Below are positions 17,654 through 27,975 of a stretch of 64,000 nt of DNA, in pieces. Below the pieces are notes generated by a model. It worked only from the letters and a program-made list of their open reading frames with translations. It had not been told where the DNA came from and ran no database searches. Position numbers and translations under genes: made by a program. Source of the DNA: Secundilactobacillus silagei JCM 19001 (GTDB lineage: Bacteria; Bacillota; Bacilli; Lactobacillales; Lactobacillaceae); contig NZ_BCMG01000004.1 of NCBI RefSeq assembly GCF_002217945.1, positions 62,001 through 126,000 on the forward strand, given 5' to 3'. Positions within the stretch are counted from its first letter, which is position 1, and every line of letters starts with the position of its first letter.

Positions 17654-17661
17654 TCAATAAT

Positions 17662-18600
17662 TTGGCAGAAAGTGTAACAGTTGCAGAATTAGTTAAAAAT
17701 ATTCGGCTAGATGTTCTTTACGGCGATGATTTCTTAGCCGACCGGAAGATCTCGACCAGTGATATTTCACGGCCAGGGCTTGAATTAACGGGTTACTTTA
17801 ACTACTACCCGGCTAAACGGATTCAGCTATTGGGGATTACTGAGACTTCCTTTGCGAAGGGCATGAGTCATGATGATCTCCTAAAAGTCATGCGGCAGAT
17901 GTGCCAGCCCGAAACGCCAGCATTTGTGATCTCAACGCAGCTTGAACCGCCGGAAGAACTGCTTCAGGCGGCCAAGGAAACCAATATCCCGATTCTGGGC
18001 ACTAAAATGACGACTTCTAGAGTTTTGAGTAACATGACCAACTATCTGGAAGGTAAATTGGCTGAACGGCAGTCACTGCATGGTGTTTTAGTTGATATCT
18101 ACGGTGTCGGGGTCTTAATTACTGGTGACTCCGGTGTTGGTAAGAGTGAAACTGCGCTGGAACTGGTTAAGCGTGGCCACCGGCTGATTGCTGATGACCG
18201 GGTGGAAGTCTACCAGCAAGATGAACAGACCTTAATTGGTGAAGCACCCGCGATTTTGTCACATCTACTGGAAATTCGTGGTATTGGGATCATCGATGTG
18301 ATGAACTTATTTGGTGCCGGTGCGGTTCGTAGTGCAACCGACATTGAACTGATCGTCCACCTGGAAGCGTGGACTCGGGATAAGAAGTTTGATCGTCTAG
18401 GCAATAATTCAGAAACCCAAAAGATCTTTGACGTTGAGATTCCTAAAATTTCGATTCCAGTTAAAACCGGTCGGAATTTGGCCATTATCATTGAAGCTGC
18501 GGCCATGAACTTCCGGGCCCGTTCAATGGGTTATGATGCAACCAAAGTGTTTGATCAGAATTTAAACCGGCTGATCAAGAAAAATTCCAACCAGAAATAA
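17662..18600 (+). CDS. hprK: HPr kinase/phosphorylase
   Basis: HprK phosphorylates and dephosphorylates HPr on Ser46 and thereby sets carbon catabolite control through CcpA. It is 312 residues from TTG 17662, which gives an N-terminus LAESVTVAELV aligning with known lactobacillar HprK proteins; a GTG at 17650 would add four residues. The N-terminal domain includes ISRPGLELTGYFNYYP. The kinase domain has Walker A GDSGVGKS at about 155-162 and the HPrK/P signature EIRGIGIIDVMNLFGAGAV at about 205-223. There is no strong SD sequence before either start, and the region is predicted to be sequestered by the leader. It forms an operon with lgt and gpsA. Confidence 0.93.
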   Translation: MAESVTVAELVKNIRLDVLYGDDFLADRKISTSDISRPGLELTGYFNYYPAKRIQLLGITETSFAKGMSHDDLLKVMRQMCQPETPAFVISTQLEPPEELLQAAKETNIPILGTKMTTSRVLSNMTNYLEGKLAERQSLHGVLVDIYGVGVLITGDSGVGKSETALELVKRGHRLIADDRVEVYQQDEQTLIGEAPAILSHLLEIRGIGIIDVMNLFGAGAVRSATDIELIVHLEAWTRDKKFDRLGNNSETQKIFDVEIPKISIPVKTGRNLAIIIEAAAMNFRARSMGYDATKVFDQNLNRLIKKNSNQK

Positions 18601-18636
18601 ATATTAATAATAAGTGAAAGTTAAGAGGTGGCATCC

Positions 18637-19491
18637 TTGCAGGGAATTCTCGCAGCACTAAATCCCATTGCGTTTCATCTGGGACCGATTCAAGTTCATT
18701 GGTATGGCGTCATTATTGCTAGTGCGGTTATAATTGCGGTGACGCTGGCCGTTCGTGAAGGCGGTCGCCGAAACGTTTTAGCCGATGATATCTACGACAT
18801 GATTTTATGGGCGCTACCCGCGGCCATTATTGCGGCTCGAATCTACTACGTGGCGTTTGAATGGCCCTATTATTCCCAGCATCCGGCAGAAATCATTCGT
18901 ATCTGGGACGGTGGAATTGCCGTCTACGGATCATTGATTGGAGCCGGCATCGTGGTCTTCTTCTTTTGCCGGTCACGCTTTATTCCGGTTTGGCTAATGC
19001 TCGATATTGCCGCGCCAACGGTGATTATGGCGCAAGGCATTGGCCGCTGGGGTAATTTTATGAACCAGGAAGCGTTTGGCCAGATCACTAGTTTAAGCTT
19101 TCTTCAAGGGCTCCATTTACCGCATTTCATCATCACTCAGATGCTGATCAACGGGGCGTACCGCCAGCCGACCTTTTTGTATGAGTCGACTTGGGATATT
19201 CTAGGCTTTATTGTCCTGATGAGCTTACGGCATCGGCCGGGGCTGTTTAAACAGGGCGAGGTGTTTTTAAGCTATGTCATCTGGTATTCGTTTGGCCGTT
19301 TCTTTATTGAAGGGATGCGAACGGATAGTTTAATGCTGTTTAACACGATTCGAATATCACAGCTGTTATCCGTGATATTGTTTATTGGTGCAATTGGACT
19401 CATGATTTACCGTCGCCGGCTTGGTACAAGGATTCCCATGTATCTGGACGGTAATCCGTTTTCAAAAAAGGCCCAGCAGGCTAAAAACTAA
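18637..19491 (+). CDS. lgt: Prolipoprotein diacylglyceryl transferase
   Basis: This membrane enzyme of about 284 residues transfers diacylglycerol from phosphatidylglycerol to the lipobox cysteine of prolipoproteins. It has seven membrane segments and the Lgt signature [13 protein letters not shown] near residues 137-149. It starts at TTG 18637, 6 nt after AAGAGGTG; the GTG at 18628 is part of that ribosome site. It is between hprK and gpsA, the standard lactobacillar order. Confidence 0.94.
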   Translation: MQGILAALNPIAFHLGPIQVHWYGVIIASAVIIAVTLAVREGGRRNVLADDIYDMILWALPAAIIAARIYYVAFEWPYYSQHPAEIIRIWDGGIAVYGSLIGAGIVVFFFCRSRFIPVWLMLDIAAPTVIMAQGIGRWGNFMNQEAFGQITSLSFLQGLHLPHFIITQMLINGAYRQPTFLYESTWDILGFIVLMSLRHRPGLFKQGEVFLSYVIWYSFGRFFIEGMRTDSLMLFNTIRISQLLSVILFIGAIGLMIYRRRLGTRIPMYLDGNPFSKKAQQAKN

Positions 19492-19503
19492 GGAGAAATT
19501 ACT

Positions 19504-20517
19504 ATGTCTGAAAAAATTGCTGTATTAGGTGCAGGTTCTTGGGGCAGTATCTTGGCTAATCTATTGGATGAAAATGGCAATGAGGTGTCACTTTGGTCAT
19601 ACAATCCAAAACAAGTCAAAGAGCTTAACGAAAAGCACACTAATACGCATTATATGAAAGATTTTACGTATTCTGAAACCCTTATAGCCTATTCAGATTT
19701 AAAACAGGCGCTGACGGGTGCAACCACCGTGCTGTTCGTTGTGCCAACCAAAGCCGTTCGTTCTGTGGCGGGCGATGTTAAAAAAGTCCTCGAAGAATTG
19801 CAGACAAAGCCTCAAATAATTCATGCCAGCAAAGGGATCGAACAAGGAACTTATAAACGGGTCTCAGAGATTTTAGCAGAGGAGATTCCAGCTGAACTTA
19901 GAAAATCGATCACGGTGCTATCAGGACCAAGTCATGCTGAAGACGTTGCTAAGCGCGACATTACGCTGGTGACTGCGGCCAGCACGGATGCGGACGCTGC
20001 TAAACACGTTCAGCAGCTGTTTATGAACCGTTATTTCCGGGTCTACACCAACAGCGATGTGATCGGCGTGGAAATTGCGGCTGCTCTGAAAAACATCATT
20101 GCGCTGGGCACTGGTGCCTTAAACGGATTAGGCTACGGCGATAACGCTAAAGCGGCTTTAATGACCCGTGGACTAGCTGAAATTTCACGGCTGGGTGCGT
20201 CATTTGGTGCTAACCCGCAGACCTTTACTGGATTAGCGGGTGTCGGTGACATTATCGTGACCGGGACCAGTGAAAATTCCCGTAACTACCGGGCCGGTGA
20301 CGAATTAGGTAAGGGTCAGAGCCTGCAAGAAGTGATTGATACCATGGGCATGGTCATCGAAGGGGTCGCCACGACTAAGGCCGCTTATGAATTAGCTAAG
20401 CAGCGCGGCGTTGAGATGCCGATTACCGGTGCTATCTACCAAGTCCTCTATGAGGGTAAAGACATTCGCACCGCCATTTCTGACTTAATGATGCGTGAAG
20501 GCCGTTCCGAATTTTAA
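19504..20517 (+). CDS. gpsA: Glycerol-3-phosphate dehydrogenase [NAD(P)+]
   Basis: This 337-residue enzyme reduces dihydroxyacetone phosphate to sn-glycerol-3-phosphate for phospholipids and teichoic acids. It has the dinucleotide-binding GAGSWG at residues 7-12, the [10 protein letters not shown] and [10 protein letters not shown] blocks, and the catalytic lysine region [31 protein letters not shown]. The start is ATG 19504 behind AAGGAG, 12 nt after lgt. In other lactobacilli galU often follows; here trxB does. Confidence 0.95.
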   Translation: MSEKIAVLGAGSWGSILANLLDENGNEVSLWSYNPKQVKELNEKHTNTHYMKDFTYSETLIAYSDLKQALTGATTVLFVVPTKAVRSVAGDVKKVLEELQTKPQIIHASKGIEQGTYKRVSEILAEEIPAELRKSITVLSGPSHAEDVAKRDITLVTAASTDADAAKHVQQLFMNRYFRVYTNSDVIGVEIAAALKNIIALGTGALNGLGYGDNAKAALMTRGLAEISRLGASFGANPQTFTGLAGVGDIIVTGTSENSRNYRAGDELGKGQSLQEVIDTMGMVIEGVATTKAAYELAKQRGVEMPITGAIYQVLYEGKDIRTAISDLMMREGRSEF

Positions 20518-20649
20518 CGTGCGATTCTGCTGGCAGTCGAATTACTCGACAAACTTACAAAAAGATAGTAAACTAAAAATCGTCGAAAAATTACAGTAAG
20601 CAATTAAATTAATCAGTGTCGCACGTGTTGCGCTGAAAGGGGAAGTTGT

Positions 20650-21594
20650 ATGGCTAAACAGTATGATGTGATTGTAATTGGTGCAGGTCCTGGCGGGATG
20701 ACCGCTGCGCTCTATGCATCCCGTGCCAACTTATCCGTACTCATGTTAGACCGCGGAATCTATGGCGGTCAGATGAATAACACCGCAGCAATTGAGAATT
20801 ATCCTGGTTTTTCATCAGTGATGGGACCTGATTTAGCGGAAGATATGTATAAGGGATCAACTCAGTTTGGCGCTGAGTATGCTTATGGCAGTGTGGAATC
20901 CGTTGAGGACCATGGTGCTACTAAGGTTGTGACCACTGATACGGAAACTTATGAAACCAAGGCCGTGGTCATTGCGACTGGTTCTGAATACCGTAAATTA
21001 GGGGTTCCTGGTGAAGAAACTTATGGTGGCCGTGGGGTTTCGTACTGCGCGGTTTGTGACGGGGCCTTCTTTAAGGGCCGCGAAGTGATCGTGGTCGGCG
21101 GTGGTGATTCCGCCGTTGAAGAGGGGCTTTACCTCACGCAATTAGCTTCTAAGGTTACGGTGATCCATCGTCGCGATCAATTGCGGGCACAAAAGGTCAT
21201 TCAGGACCGGGCGTTTGCTAACGAAAAGATGAACTTTGTCTGGAACAGCAACGTTGAAGAAATTCTCGGTGACGACAAAAAAGTAACCGGCGTGAAAGTT
21301 AAGAACAACCAGACTGGTGAAGAAACAACGATCGATGCCAGCGGGGTCTTCATTTACGTTGGCATCTTACCTAAGACTGAGCAGTTTACTAACCTTGGGA
21401 TTACCGATAAAACGGGCTGGATCGAAGCTAACGACCATATGGAAACTAAAGTCCCCGGTATTTTTGCGATTGGTGATGTCCGGGTCAAAGACCTGCGTCA
21501 AATTACGACGGCGGTCGGTGACGGCGGTATCGCTGGTCAACAGGTATTTAAGTATATCGAATCATTAGCTGACAATGGTGCAGCTGTTAAGTAA
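20650..21594 (+). CDS. trxB: Thioredoxin reductase
   Basis: This 314-residue flavoenzyme reduces thioredoxin with NADPH. It has an N-terminal FAD site GAGPGGMTAALYASRA, the redox-active pair Cys133-Ala-Val-Cys136 followed by DGAFFKG, the NADPH site VVGGGDSAVEE and the C-terminal FAD motif FAIGDVRVKDLRQITTAVGDG. It has its own 132-nt upstream gap; start ATG 20650 behind AAGGGGAAG. Hairpin repeat copy 3 follows 34 nt after the stop. Confidence 0.95.
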   Translation: MAKQYDVIVIGAGPGGMTAALYASRANLSVLMLDRGIYGGQMNNTAAIENYPGFSSVMGPDLAEDMYKGSTQFGAEYAYGSVESVEDHGATKVVTTDTETYETKAVVIATGSEYRKLGVPGEETYGGRGVSYCAVCDGAFFKGREVIVVGGGDSAVEEGLYLTQLASKVTVIHRRDQLRAQKVIQDRAFANEKMNFVWNSNVEEILGDDKKVTGVKVKNNQTGEETTIDASGVFIYVGILPKTEQFTNLGITDKTGWIEANDHMETKVPGIFAIGDVRVKDLRQITTAVGDGGIAGQQVFKYIESLADNGAAVK

Positions 21595-21628
21595 CTGAAA
21601 TCGGTCATAAAATGATAAAAAAGATGCT

Positions 21629-21844
21629 GTGATTTAAGTCTATATTGGTAAATATTTTCAACTGAATTCTTAACTGAAGATGGCAAGAAAATGTCTATTT
21701 GTTCAATACTTCAATATAGTCTAATCGCGCGCCAAAACTCAGATTCCGGCCATATAAATCAAACAAGGTCAATTCCAGCAAAATTCGCCGGAATTGGCCT
21801 TGTTTAATTTATATTCTGGAATCTACCGAGTTTTGTCACAGCTT
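21629..21844 (-). repeat. Interspersed hairpin repeat, copy 3 (inverted, most divergent)
   Basis: This is the same element in reverse orientation, ending at 21844 with the complement of the AAGCTGTGACAAAACTC start. The basal stem, GGT bulge, apical CGGCGAATTTTGCTGG and tail are conserved. The central stem is entirely different from copies 1-2 (about 28 bp, read on the minus strand as ATATAAAT...AAACAAGG...CAATTCC), yet still pairs along its full length with one C-A mismatch and two G-U pairs. The rest of the 311-bp trxB-GNAT gap holds only a TATAAT at 21865-21870. Confidence 0.85.
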
Positions 21845-21905
21845 CTTTTTGTTGCGTTAAACGATATAATAAAGTCAAACTGTAAACTAAAAAGGGGATA
21901 CAATT

Positions 21906-22430
21906 ATGCAGACACTTGCTAAACAACTCGCTAACCAGCTTTCGTACGATGTTCGGGAGCTGACACATGACGATGAAGACCAGATCTATCAGTTACAAAA
22001 ACAGCAGCAAGACTACTTTGATCTATTTTTGGACCATCAGCTGACCAAACGGGAAGCCGTTGCTGATCTAGATGAGGTTGCCAGTGAAGCCACCGCTGAT
22101 CAGAAACATTATTTAGGACTGTTTAAGGCTGATAAGTTAGTTGCAACAATCGATTTAACCATTGACTATCCGGCACCCCAATTAGTTTGGTTAGGGCAAT
22201 TCTTTGTGGATGACACCAGTATCTCGGCGAGTGAACGTCAGCAGATCCTCAACCAAGTTTTAGCGACATTGAAAAAGTTGACCGCCGTGCAGGTACAATT
22301 ACTGGTGCTCAAAGCAGACCAAGATAGTCAGCAATTTTATACTCAGGCGCAATTTGAACCAGTCAGCGAAACGCGAACGAAAGCCGGTTCGGTGTTCATG
22401 GATGCGGTGATTTATCAAAAGACGCTATAG
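21906..22430 (+). CDS. GNAT-like acetyltransferase family protein (function unknown)
   Basis: This 174-residue protein looks like a degenerate GNAT fold. It has an N-terminal helix region rich in Q/D, a central beta section YLGLFKADKLVATIDLTIDYP then LVWLGQFFVDDTSIS, a helix SASERQQILNQVLATLKKL, and a final QFYTQAQFEPVSE segment like the end of GNAT domains. The acetyl-CoA pyrophosphate loop (Q/RxxGxG/A) is not clear. A TATAAT lies about 40 nt upstream and the RBS is AAAGGGG. It sits alone between trxB and uvrB, where other lactobacilli often carry pgm. No substrate can be assigned. Confidence 0.5.
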   Translation: MQTLAKQLANQLSYDVRELTHDDEDQIYQLQKQQQDYFDLFLDHQLTKREAVADLDEVASEATADQKHYLGLFKADKLVATIDLTIDYPAPQLVWLGQFFVDDTSISASERQQILNQVLATLKKLTAVQVQLLVLKADQDSQQFYTQAQFEPVSETRTKAGSVFMDAVIYQKTL

Positions 22431-22445
22431 GCCATTTTAACGTTA

Positions 22446-22467
22446 AAAGGCTGTTATATCAGCCTTT
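22446..22467 (+). terminator. Weak hairpin after the GNAT-like gene
   Basis: A perfect 8-bp stem AAAGGCTG/CAGCCTTT with a 6-nt loop lies 16 nt after the stop; there is no T-run. Confidence 0.4.
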
Positions 22468-22498
22468 AGATGACCGTTGACAAAGCCTAATACTTTTG

Positions 22499-22528
22499 TT
22501 GGCGAAAATATGTTCGCTATGTTAGAAT
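22499..22528 (+). promoter_or_regulatory. uvrB promoter with LexA (SOS) box
   Basis: CGAAAATATGTTCG (22503-22516) differs by one base from the Gram-positive LexA/DinR site CGAACATATGTTCG. It sits between a TTGGCG -35 (22499-22504) and a TAGAAT -10 (22523-22528) preceded by TG-N, so LexA bound here would block the promoter. Confidence 0.85.
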
Positions 22529-22601
22529 AGACGAACGCATGTGGGAAGGCAGCTGCTTTCCTGCTTTTAACGTGTACTGAAATTAAGGGGGTATTCCATT
22601 T

Positions 22602-24608
22602 ATGATTGAACGGCAGGAAGATCGTCAGTTTGACCTAGTTTCAAAGTATCAGCCAACAGGTGATCAGCCTGAAGCCATCAAGGAATTGACGTCAGGCATT
22701 GAACAGGGCAAGAAAGCTCAGGTACTGTTAGGCGCGACTGGGACTGGGAAAACTTTTACTATTTCCAACGTGATCAAAAACGTGAATAAGCCAACGCTGA
22801 TCTTGTCTCATAACAAGACGCTGGCTGGCCAACTTTATGGTGAATTTAAGGAATTCTTCCCCAACAACGCGGTGGAGTATTTTGTCAGTTACTATGACTA
22901 TTACCAACCGGAAGCGTACGTGCCATCCAGTGATACGTACATTGAAAAGGATTCTTCAATTAATGATGAAATTGATAAGCTGCGGCATTCCGCAACCAGT
23001 TCGTTACTGGAACGCAACGATGTGATCGTGGTGGCGTCAGTATCATCGATCTTTGGTTTAGGGGACCCCACCGAATATAAGAACCACACAGTGTCCCTGC
23101 GTGTCGGCCAGCAAATTGAACGCAATGACCTGATGCGTAAGCTGGTGGATATTCAATTCGAACGTAACGATATTGATTTTCAGCGTGGTCGTTTCCGGGT
23201 TCACGGCGATGTAGTGGAAATCTTCCCGGCTTCTCATGATGAAAAGGCCCTGCGAGTCGAATTCTTTGGTGATGAGATCGACCGGATCCGTGAAGTGGAT
23301 GCCTTAACGGGTGAAATTGTTGGTGACCGCGATCACGTGGCCATTTTCCCGGCAACCCACTTTATGACTAACGATGATATCATGGACCGTGCGATTTCTG
23401 GCATTGAAGCTGAATTAAAGGACCGCCTAGCCCACTTTGAAAAAGAGGGTAAACTACTGGAGGCTCAGCGGCTTAAACAACGGACCACTTACGATATTGA
23501 AATGCTGCGGGAAATGGGGTACACCAACGGGATCGAAAACTATTCGCGCTTTATGGATGGCCGTAAACCCGGTGAACCACCGTACACACTGCTAGATTTC
23601 TTCCCGAAAGATTTCCTGCTCGTGGTGGACGAATCCCATGTCACCATGCCGCAGGTTCGCGGGATGTATAATGGTGACCGCTCCCGGAAGCAGCAGTTGA
23701 TCGACTACGGGTTCCGGCTGCCAAGTGCGCTGGATAACCGGCCGTTAAAACTAGATGAATTTGAAAAACACATTAACCAAGTGGTTTATATGTCGGCGAC
23801 GCCCGGTGACTATGAGATGGACCAGACAAATACGGTGGTTCAGCAGATCATTCGGCCAACTGGGCTGCTGGATCCAACGGTTGAAGTGCGGCCAATCATG
23901 GGGCAAATGGATGACCTGGTTGGTGAGATCAATAAGCGCATCGATGCTAACGAACGGGTCTTTGTCACCACGTTAACTAAGAAAATGGCTGAAGATCTCA
24001 GTGATTATCTCAAGGATCTGGGCATTAAAGTGGCTTATCTGCACAGTGATATTAAAACGCTGGAACGGACCCAGATCATCCGTGATCTACGGTTGGGCAA
24101 GTACGATGTGCTGGTCGGCATCAACTTGTTACGTGAAGGTATTGACGTGCCAGAAGTTTCCTTAGTTGCTATTTTGGATGCCGATAAGGAAGGCTTCCTG
24201 CGTAACGAACGGTCCCTGATTCAAACCATGGGCCGGGCCGCGCGGAACGTTCATGGTGCGGTGATTATGTACGCTGATACGGTGACGGATTCCATGAAAA
24301 AAGCCATGGACGAAACTGCCCGGCGGCGGAAGATTCAAACGGCTTATAATAAGGAACATCATATTACACCGAAGACGATCAAGAAGGATATTCGTGATCT
24401 GATCAGTGTGACTAAGCCGGATAAGAATGCCGGTAAGAAGGATGACTTTGTTGAAACTGACTTTGAATCCATGACACTGGAACAGCAAAAAGACATGATC
24501 AAACGGCTCGAAGACGAAATGCGCAGTGCAGCTAAGAAACTCGATTTCGAACACGCCGCAACGTTGCGTGATACCGTACTGGAATTAAAGGCTGAATTAG
24601 ATAATTAA
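22602..24608 (+). CDS. uvrB: UvrB, excinuclease ABC subunit B
   Basis: This 668-residue protein is the damage-verifying helicase-like subunit of nucleotide excision repair. It has Walker [11 protein letters not shown] near residues 42-51, the beta-hairpin that clamps DNA ([20 protein letters not shown]), the DESHVTMPQ motif II region, helicase motifs V-VI ([22 protein letters not shown]) and a C-terminal UVR domain binding UvrC ([29 protein letters not shown]). It starts at ATG 22602 behind AAGGGGG and is followed 25 nt later by uvrA. The SOS box upstream predicts induction by DNA damage. Confidence 0.97.
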   Translation: MIERQEDRQFDLVSKYQPTGDQPEAIKELTSGIEQGKKAQVLLGATGTGKTFTISNVIKNVNKPTLILSHNKTLAGQLYGEFKEFFPNNAVEYFVSYYDYYQPEAYVPSSDTYIEKDSSINDEIDKLRHSATSSLLERNDVIVVASVSSIFGLGDPTEYKNHTVSLRVGQQIERNDLMRKLVDIQFERNDIDFQRGRFRVHGDVVEIFPASHDEKALRVEFFGDEIDRIREVDALTGEIVGDRDHVAIFPATHFMTNDDIMDRAISGIEAELKDRLAHFEKEGKLLEAQRLKQRTTYDIEMLREMGYTNGIENYSRFMDGRKPGEPPYTLLDFFPKDFLLVVDESHVTMPQVRGMYNGDRSRKQQLIDYGFRLPSALDNRPLKLDEFEKHINQVVYMSATPGDYEMDQTNTVVQQIIRPTGLLDPTVEVRPIMGQMDDLVGEINKRIDANERVFVTTLTKKMAEDLSDYLKDLGIKVAYLHSDIKTLERTQIIRDLRLGKYDVLVGINLLREGIDVPEVSLVAILDADKEGFLRNERSLIQTMGRAARNVHGAVIMYADTVTDSMKKAMDETARRRKIQTAYNKEHHITPKTIKKDIRDLISVTKPDKNAGKKDDFVETDFESMTLEQQKDMIKRLEDEMRSAAKKLDFEHAATLRDTVLELKAELDN

Positions 24609-24633
24609 GTGAGTAATGAGGGGGAGATTGTTT

Positions 24634-27501
24634 TTGGCAAATGATTATATTGATATTCACGGGGCAAGAGCCCATAACTTAAAGAACATTAACGTCAAGA
24701 TTCCCAAAAATAAATTGGTCGTTGTCACCGGTTTATCGGGCTCTGGTAAGAGTTCATTGGCTTTTGATACGTTATATGCCGAGGGTCAGCGGCGTTATGT
24801 TCAAAGTTTATCCTCCTACGCCCGCCAGTTTTTAGGCCAAATGGATAAGCCGGATGTGGACTCGATCGATGGGCTTTCACCCGCAATCTCAATTGATCAA
24901 AAAACGACTTCTAAAAACCCCCGTTCAACGGTGGGAACCGTGACTGAGATCAACGATTATTTAAGGTTGCTGTGGGCCCGAGTTGGGACACCGATCTGTC
25001 CTAACGACGGGACTGAGATTACCAGTCAATCAGTTGAACAGATGGTGGATAAGGTGCTGTCACTGCCGGAACGCACTAAGCTGCAGATTCTCTCGCCAAT
25101 TGTGCGTGGCAAAAAGGGCCAGCATAAAAAGATCTTCGATAAAATTAAACGGGAAGGTTTTGTGCGGGTTCGAGTTGATGGCGAAGTCCACGACGTTGAT
25201 GAAACAATTGAGCTCAATAAGAACCAGTCGCATTCCATTGATATCGTGGTTGACCGAATCGTCGTCAAGGAAGGCATTCGTTCACGACTGTTCGATTCTT
25301 TTGAAGCAGCGTTACGCTTAAGTGGCGGGTACGCCGTTGCCGATTTGATCGATGGCGAACCAATCATGTTTTCTGAACACTATGCCTGTCCCATCTGCGG
25401 TTTTACGGTGGGTGAGCTGGAACCGCGACTGTTTTCGTTTAACGCGCCATATGGTGCCTGCCCCGACTGTGATGGCCTGGGTATGAAACTGGAAGTGGAC
25501 CCTGATCTGATCGTTCCGGATGTAACTAAAACGTTGAATGAAGGGGCGTTAGCACCCTGGAATTCCAGTTCTAAATACTATCCAGAAATGCTGCGTCAGG
25601 CTTGCAAACAAGCTGATATCGATATGGATACCCCTTGGGAGAAACTAGCTGACGAGGACCGGCAATTTGTTTTGTACGGGTCAAAGGGCAAGAATTACCA
25701 CTTTGTTTTGGATAGTGACTTTGGCGGGGTCCGGGAGACGGATGCGCCATTTGAAGGGGTCGTTAACAACGTTGATCGCCGGTATCACAAGGGATCAGAC
25801 TTTACTCAGGGCCAGATGCAGCAGTACTTCCGTGAATTGACCTGCCAGACCTGTCATGGCTACCGGCTGAACCGTAAAGCACTGGCCGTTAAAATTGGTG
25901 GTCAGCACATCGGTGAAGTTTCTGACTTGGCGATCAGCAAGGAATTACCATTTTTTGAAAAATTACACTTTAGCGAACAAAACGAAACCATTGCTAAACC
26001 GATCTTAAAGGAAATTCGGGATCGGCTGACTTTCTTGGAAAACGTTGGTTTGGATTATTTGACGCTGAGCCGTTCGGCACGAACCCTATCCGGTGGGGAA
26101 GCGCAACGGATAAGGTTAGCCACTCAAATTGGGTCGAACTTGTCGGGTGTCCTTTACATTTTGGATGAACCCTCAATTGGGTTGCACCAACGGGATAACG
26201 ACCGGTTGATTGCTTCATTAAAGAAGATGCGCGATTTAGGAAACACTCTGATCGTTGTGGAACATGATGAAGACACCATGCTGGCTGCTGATTATCTGAT
26301 CGATATTGGACCAGGGGCTGGTGAACACGGCGGTGAAGTCATGGCTGCTGGAACACCGAAACAGGTGACCCGAGTCAAGAAGTCGTTGACGGGTCAATAC
26401 CTGTCAGGCAAGAAGTTCGTGCCAGTACCAACCGAACGTGGCAAGGGTAACGGCAAAAAGATTCGGATTACCGGGGCAGCTGAAAATAACTTGAAGAACA
26501 TTACCGTTGATTTTCCGCTGGGTGAATTTGTAGTGGTAACCGGGGTCTCTGGCTCTGGTAAGTCGACACTGGTCAACACGATCTTAAAGCGGGTGCTGGC
26601 GCAGAAGCTTAATCACAACTCGGAAAAGCCTGGGAAGTACAAGTCAGTCAGTGGTATCAAGAACATTGAGAAAGTCATCAATATTGATCAAAGCCCAATT
26701 GGTCGGACACCGCGGAGCAACCCAGCCACCTACACGGGTGTGTTTGGTGATATTCGCGGGCTGTTCGCTCAGACGACCGAAGCTAAGTTACGCGGTTATC
26801 AAATGGGCCGGTTCAGCTTTAACACGAAGGGTGGCCGTTGCGAAGCCTGTCATGGTGACGGCATCTTAAAGATCGAAATGAACTTTTTGCCGGACGTCTA
26901 CGTCCCTTGCGAAGTTTGTCATGGGTCCCGCTACAACTCCGAAACCTTGGAAGTGGAGTATAAGGGGAAGAACATCTCGGATGTCTTAAACATGACGGCG
27001 GATCAAGCACTGGACTTCTTCAGTGCCATTCCGAAGATCACCCGCAAACTGCAAACGATTCACGATGTTGGTCTGGGCTACGTCACGTTGGGTCAATCAG
27101 CAACCACTTTATCTGGTGGTGAAGCCCAGCGGATGAAGCTGGCTTCAGAGCTGCAAAAGAAGGCCGATGGTAAGAACTTTTACATTCTTGATGAACCAAC
27201 GACCGGACTGCACACGGATGATATTAAACGCCTGTTAGACGTTTTGCATCGCTTAGTGGATAAGGGCAATACCGTTTTGATCATTGAACATAACTTGGAT
27301 GTGATCAAGACAGCGGATTACTTGATCGACTTAGGGCCTGAAGGTGGCGACGGTGGTGGCCAAGTGGTTGCGACTGGAACACCGGAAGACATTGCCGCGG
27401 TCAAGGAAAGCTATACCGGTCAGTATTTAGGACCGGTCTTGAAGCGTGATAAACAACGGATGGCGGATGCACAGCAGAAGAGCACCGCTAAAAGTAAATA
27501 G
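24634..27501 (+). CDS. uvrA: UvrA, excinuclease ABC subunit A
   Basis: This 955-residue protein is the damage-sensing ATPase of nucleotide excision repair. It has two ABC modules with Walker [10 protein letters not shown] (near residue 33) and GVSGSGKST (near 641), two ABC signatures LSGGEAQR, and zinc fingers including CPICGF and the CEACHGDG...CEVCHG set. The start is TTG 24634, 7 nt after GAGGGGGAGA; the ATG at 24616 overlaps that ribosome site. It is co-transcribed with uvrB and closed by a perfect terminator. Confidence 0.97.
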   Translation: MANDYIDIHGARAHNLKNINVKIPKNKLVVVTGLSGSGKSSLAFDTLYAEGQRRYVQSLSSYARQFLGQMDKPDVDSIDGLSPAISIDQKTTSKNPRSTVGTVTEINDYLRLLWARVGTPICPNDGTEITSQSVEQMVDKVLSLPERTKLQILSPIVRGKKGQHKKIFDKIKREGFVRVRVDGEVHDVDETIELNKNQSHSIDIVVDRIVVKEGIRSRLFDSFEAALRLSGGYAVADLIDGEPIMFSEHYACPICGFTVGELEPRLFSFNAPYGACPDCDGLGMKLEVDPDLIVPDVTKTLNEGALAPWNSSSKYYPEMLRQACKQADIDMDTPWEKLADEDRQFVLYGSKGKNYHFVLDSDFGGVRETDAPFEGVVNNVDRRYHKGSDFTQGQMQQYFRELTCQTCHGYRLNRKALAVKIGGQHIGEVSDLAISKELPFFEKLHFSEQNETIAKPILKEIRDRLTFLENVGLDYLTLSRSARTLSGGEAQRIRLATQIGSNLSGVLYILDEPSIGLHQRDNDRLIASLKKMRDLGNTLIVVEHDEDTMLAADYLIDIGPGAGEHGGEVMAAGTPKQVTRVKKSLTGQYLSGKKFVPVPTERGKGNGKKIRITGAAENNLKNITVDFPLGEFVVVTGVSGSGKSTLVNTILKRVLAQKLNHNSEKPGKYKSVSGIKNIEKVINIDQSPIGRTPRSNPATYTGVFGDIRGLFAQTTEAKLRGYQMGRFSFNTKGGRCEACHGDGILKIEMNFLPDVYVPCEVCHGSRYNSETLEVEYKGKNISDVLNMTADQALDFFSAIPKITRKLQTIHDVGLGYVTLGQSATTLSGGEAQRMKLASELQKKADGKNFYILDEPTTGLHTDDIKRLLDVLHRLVDKGNTVLIIEHNLDVIKTADYLIDLGPEGGDGGGQVVATGTPEDIAAVKESYTGQYLGPVLKRDKQRMADAQQKSTAKSK

Positions 27502-27515
27502 AAGTTGATCAACAT

Positions 27516-27556
27516 AAAGGCCTCACTTCAATTACAAATTGAAGTGAGGCCTTTAT
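27516..27556 (+). terminator. Strong terminator after uvrA
   Basis: A perfect 18-bp stem AAAGGCCTCACTTCAATT and its complement around a 3-nt loop, starting 14 nt after the uvrA stop. Confidence 0.85.
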
Positions 27557-27975
27557 TGTGCCTATAATGTGTATAAGAGGCTAGTGATATTACTTTTTAA
27601 ATTTTAACTAATTTTAGTTGATTTTAATAAATGGATAAACTATTATGTGTATTCAAAGAGAACTGGGCTAACTTTAAGTGTTTTGCGGATTAATAGTTGG
27701 TTTTATAAACATTAGGGCTGTTCGGTTTAAATCTTATAGAGGAGAATAGATTTTCATAATTATTTATAGCTAAAAATATTGAACGGGCTAGTATCGAAAT
27801 AGAAGCCTGTGAGCTAAAATTAGATATAGAAGTGTTACACAGTGATTTTTTTGTTTACTTTTAGTATAATCAAAATGAGCAATGTGTAATTGAGATTAAC
27901 AGCTTAATTTATGATAGCCGAATTAAAGGGTAATGTGTCTCAGAGAAATAAAGCATCTTTGTGGGGGGACATCAT
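27557..27975. other. AT-rich intergenic stretch ahead of the adhesin operon
   Basis: This 419-bp gap is clearly more AT-rich than its surroundings and carries no reading frame I would defend. A TATAAT at 27865-27870 is the best -10 candidate for the glycosyltransferase-adhesin operon, with a leader of about 100 nt, but no good -35 hexamer stands at 16-18 bp. A GAGGAGAA sequence at 27739 resembles a ribosome site but leads into no usable frame. It may mark the left edge of an insertion. Confidence 0.4.

Noticed and set aside
17457-17661. T-box or known riboswitch in the hprK leader
   Set aside because: No T-box bulge sequence, specifier loop or known aptamer core is visible, and no terminator lies before the start codon.
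27736-27760. Possible small gene after GAGGAGAA in the gap upstream of the glycosyltransferase
   Set aside because: No start codon with a frame of useful length follows the ribosome-like site.
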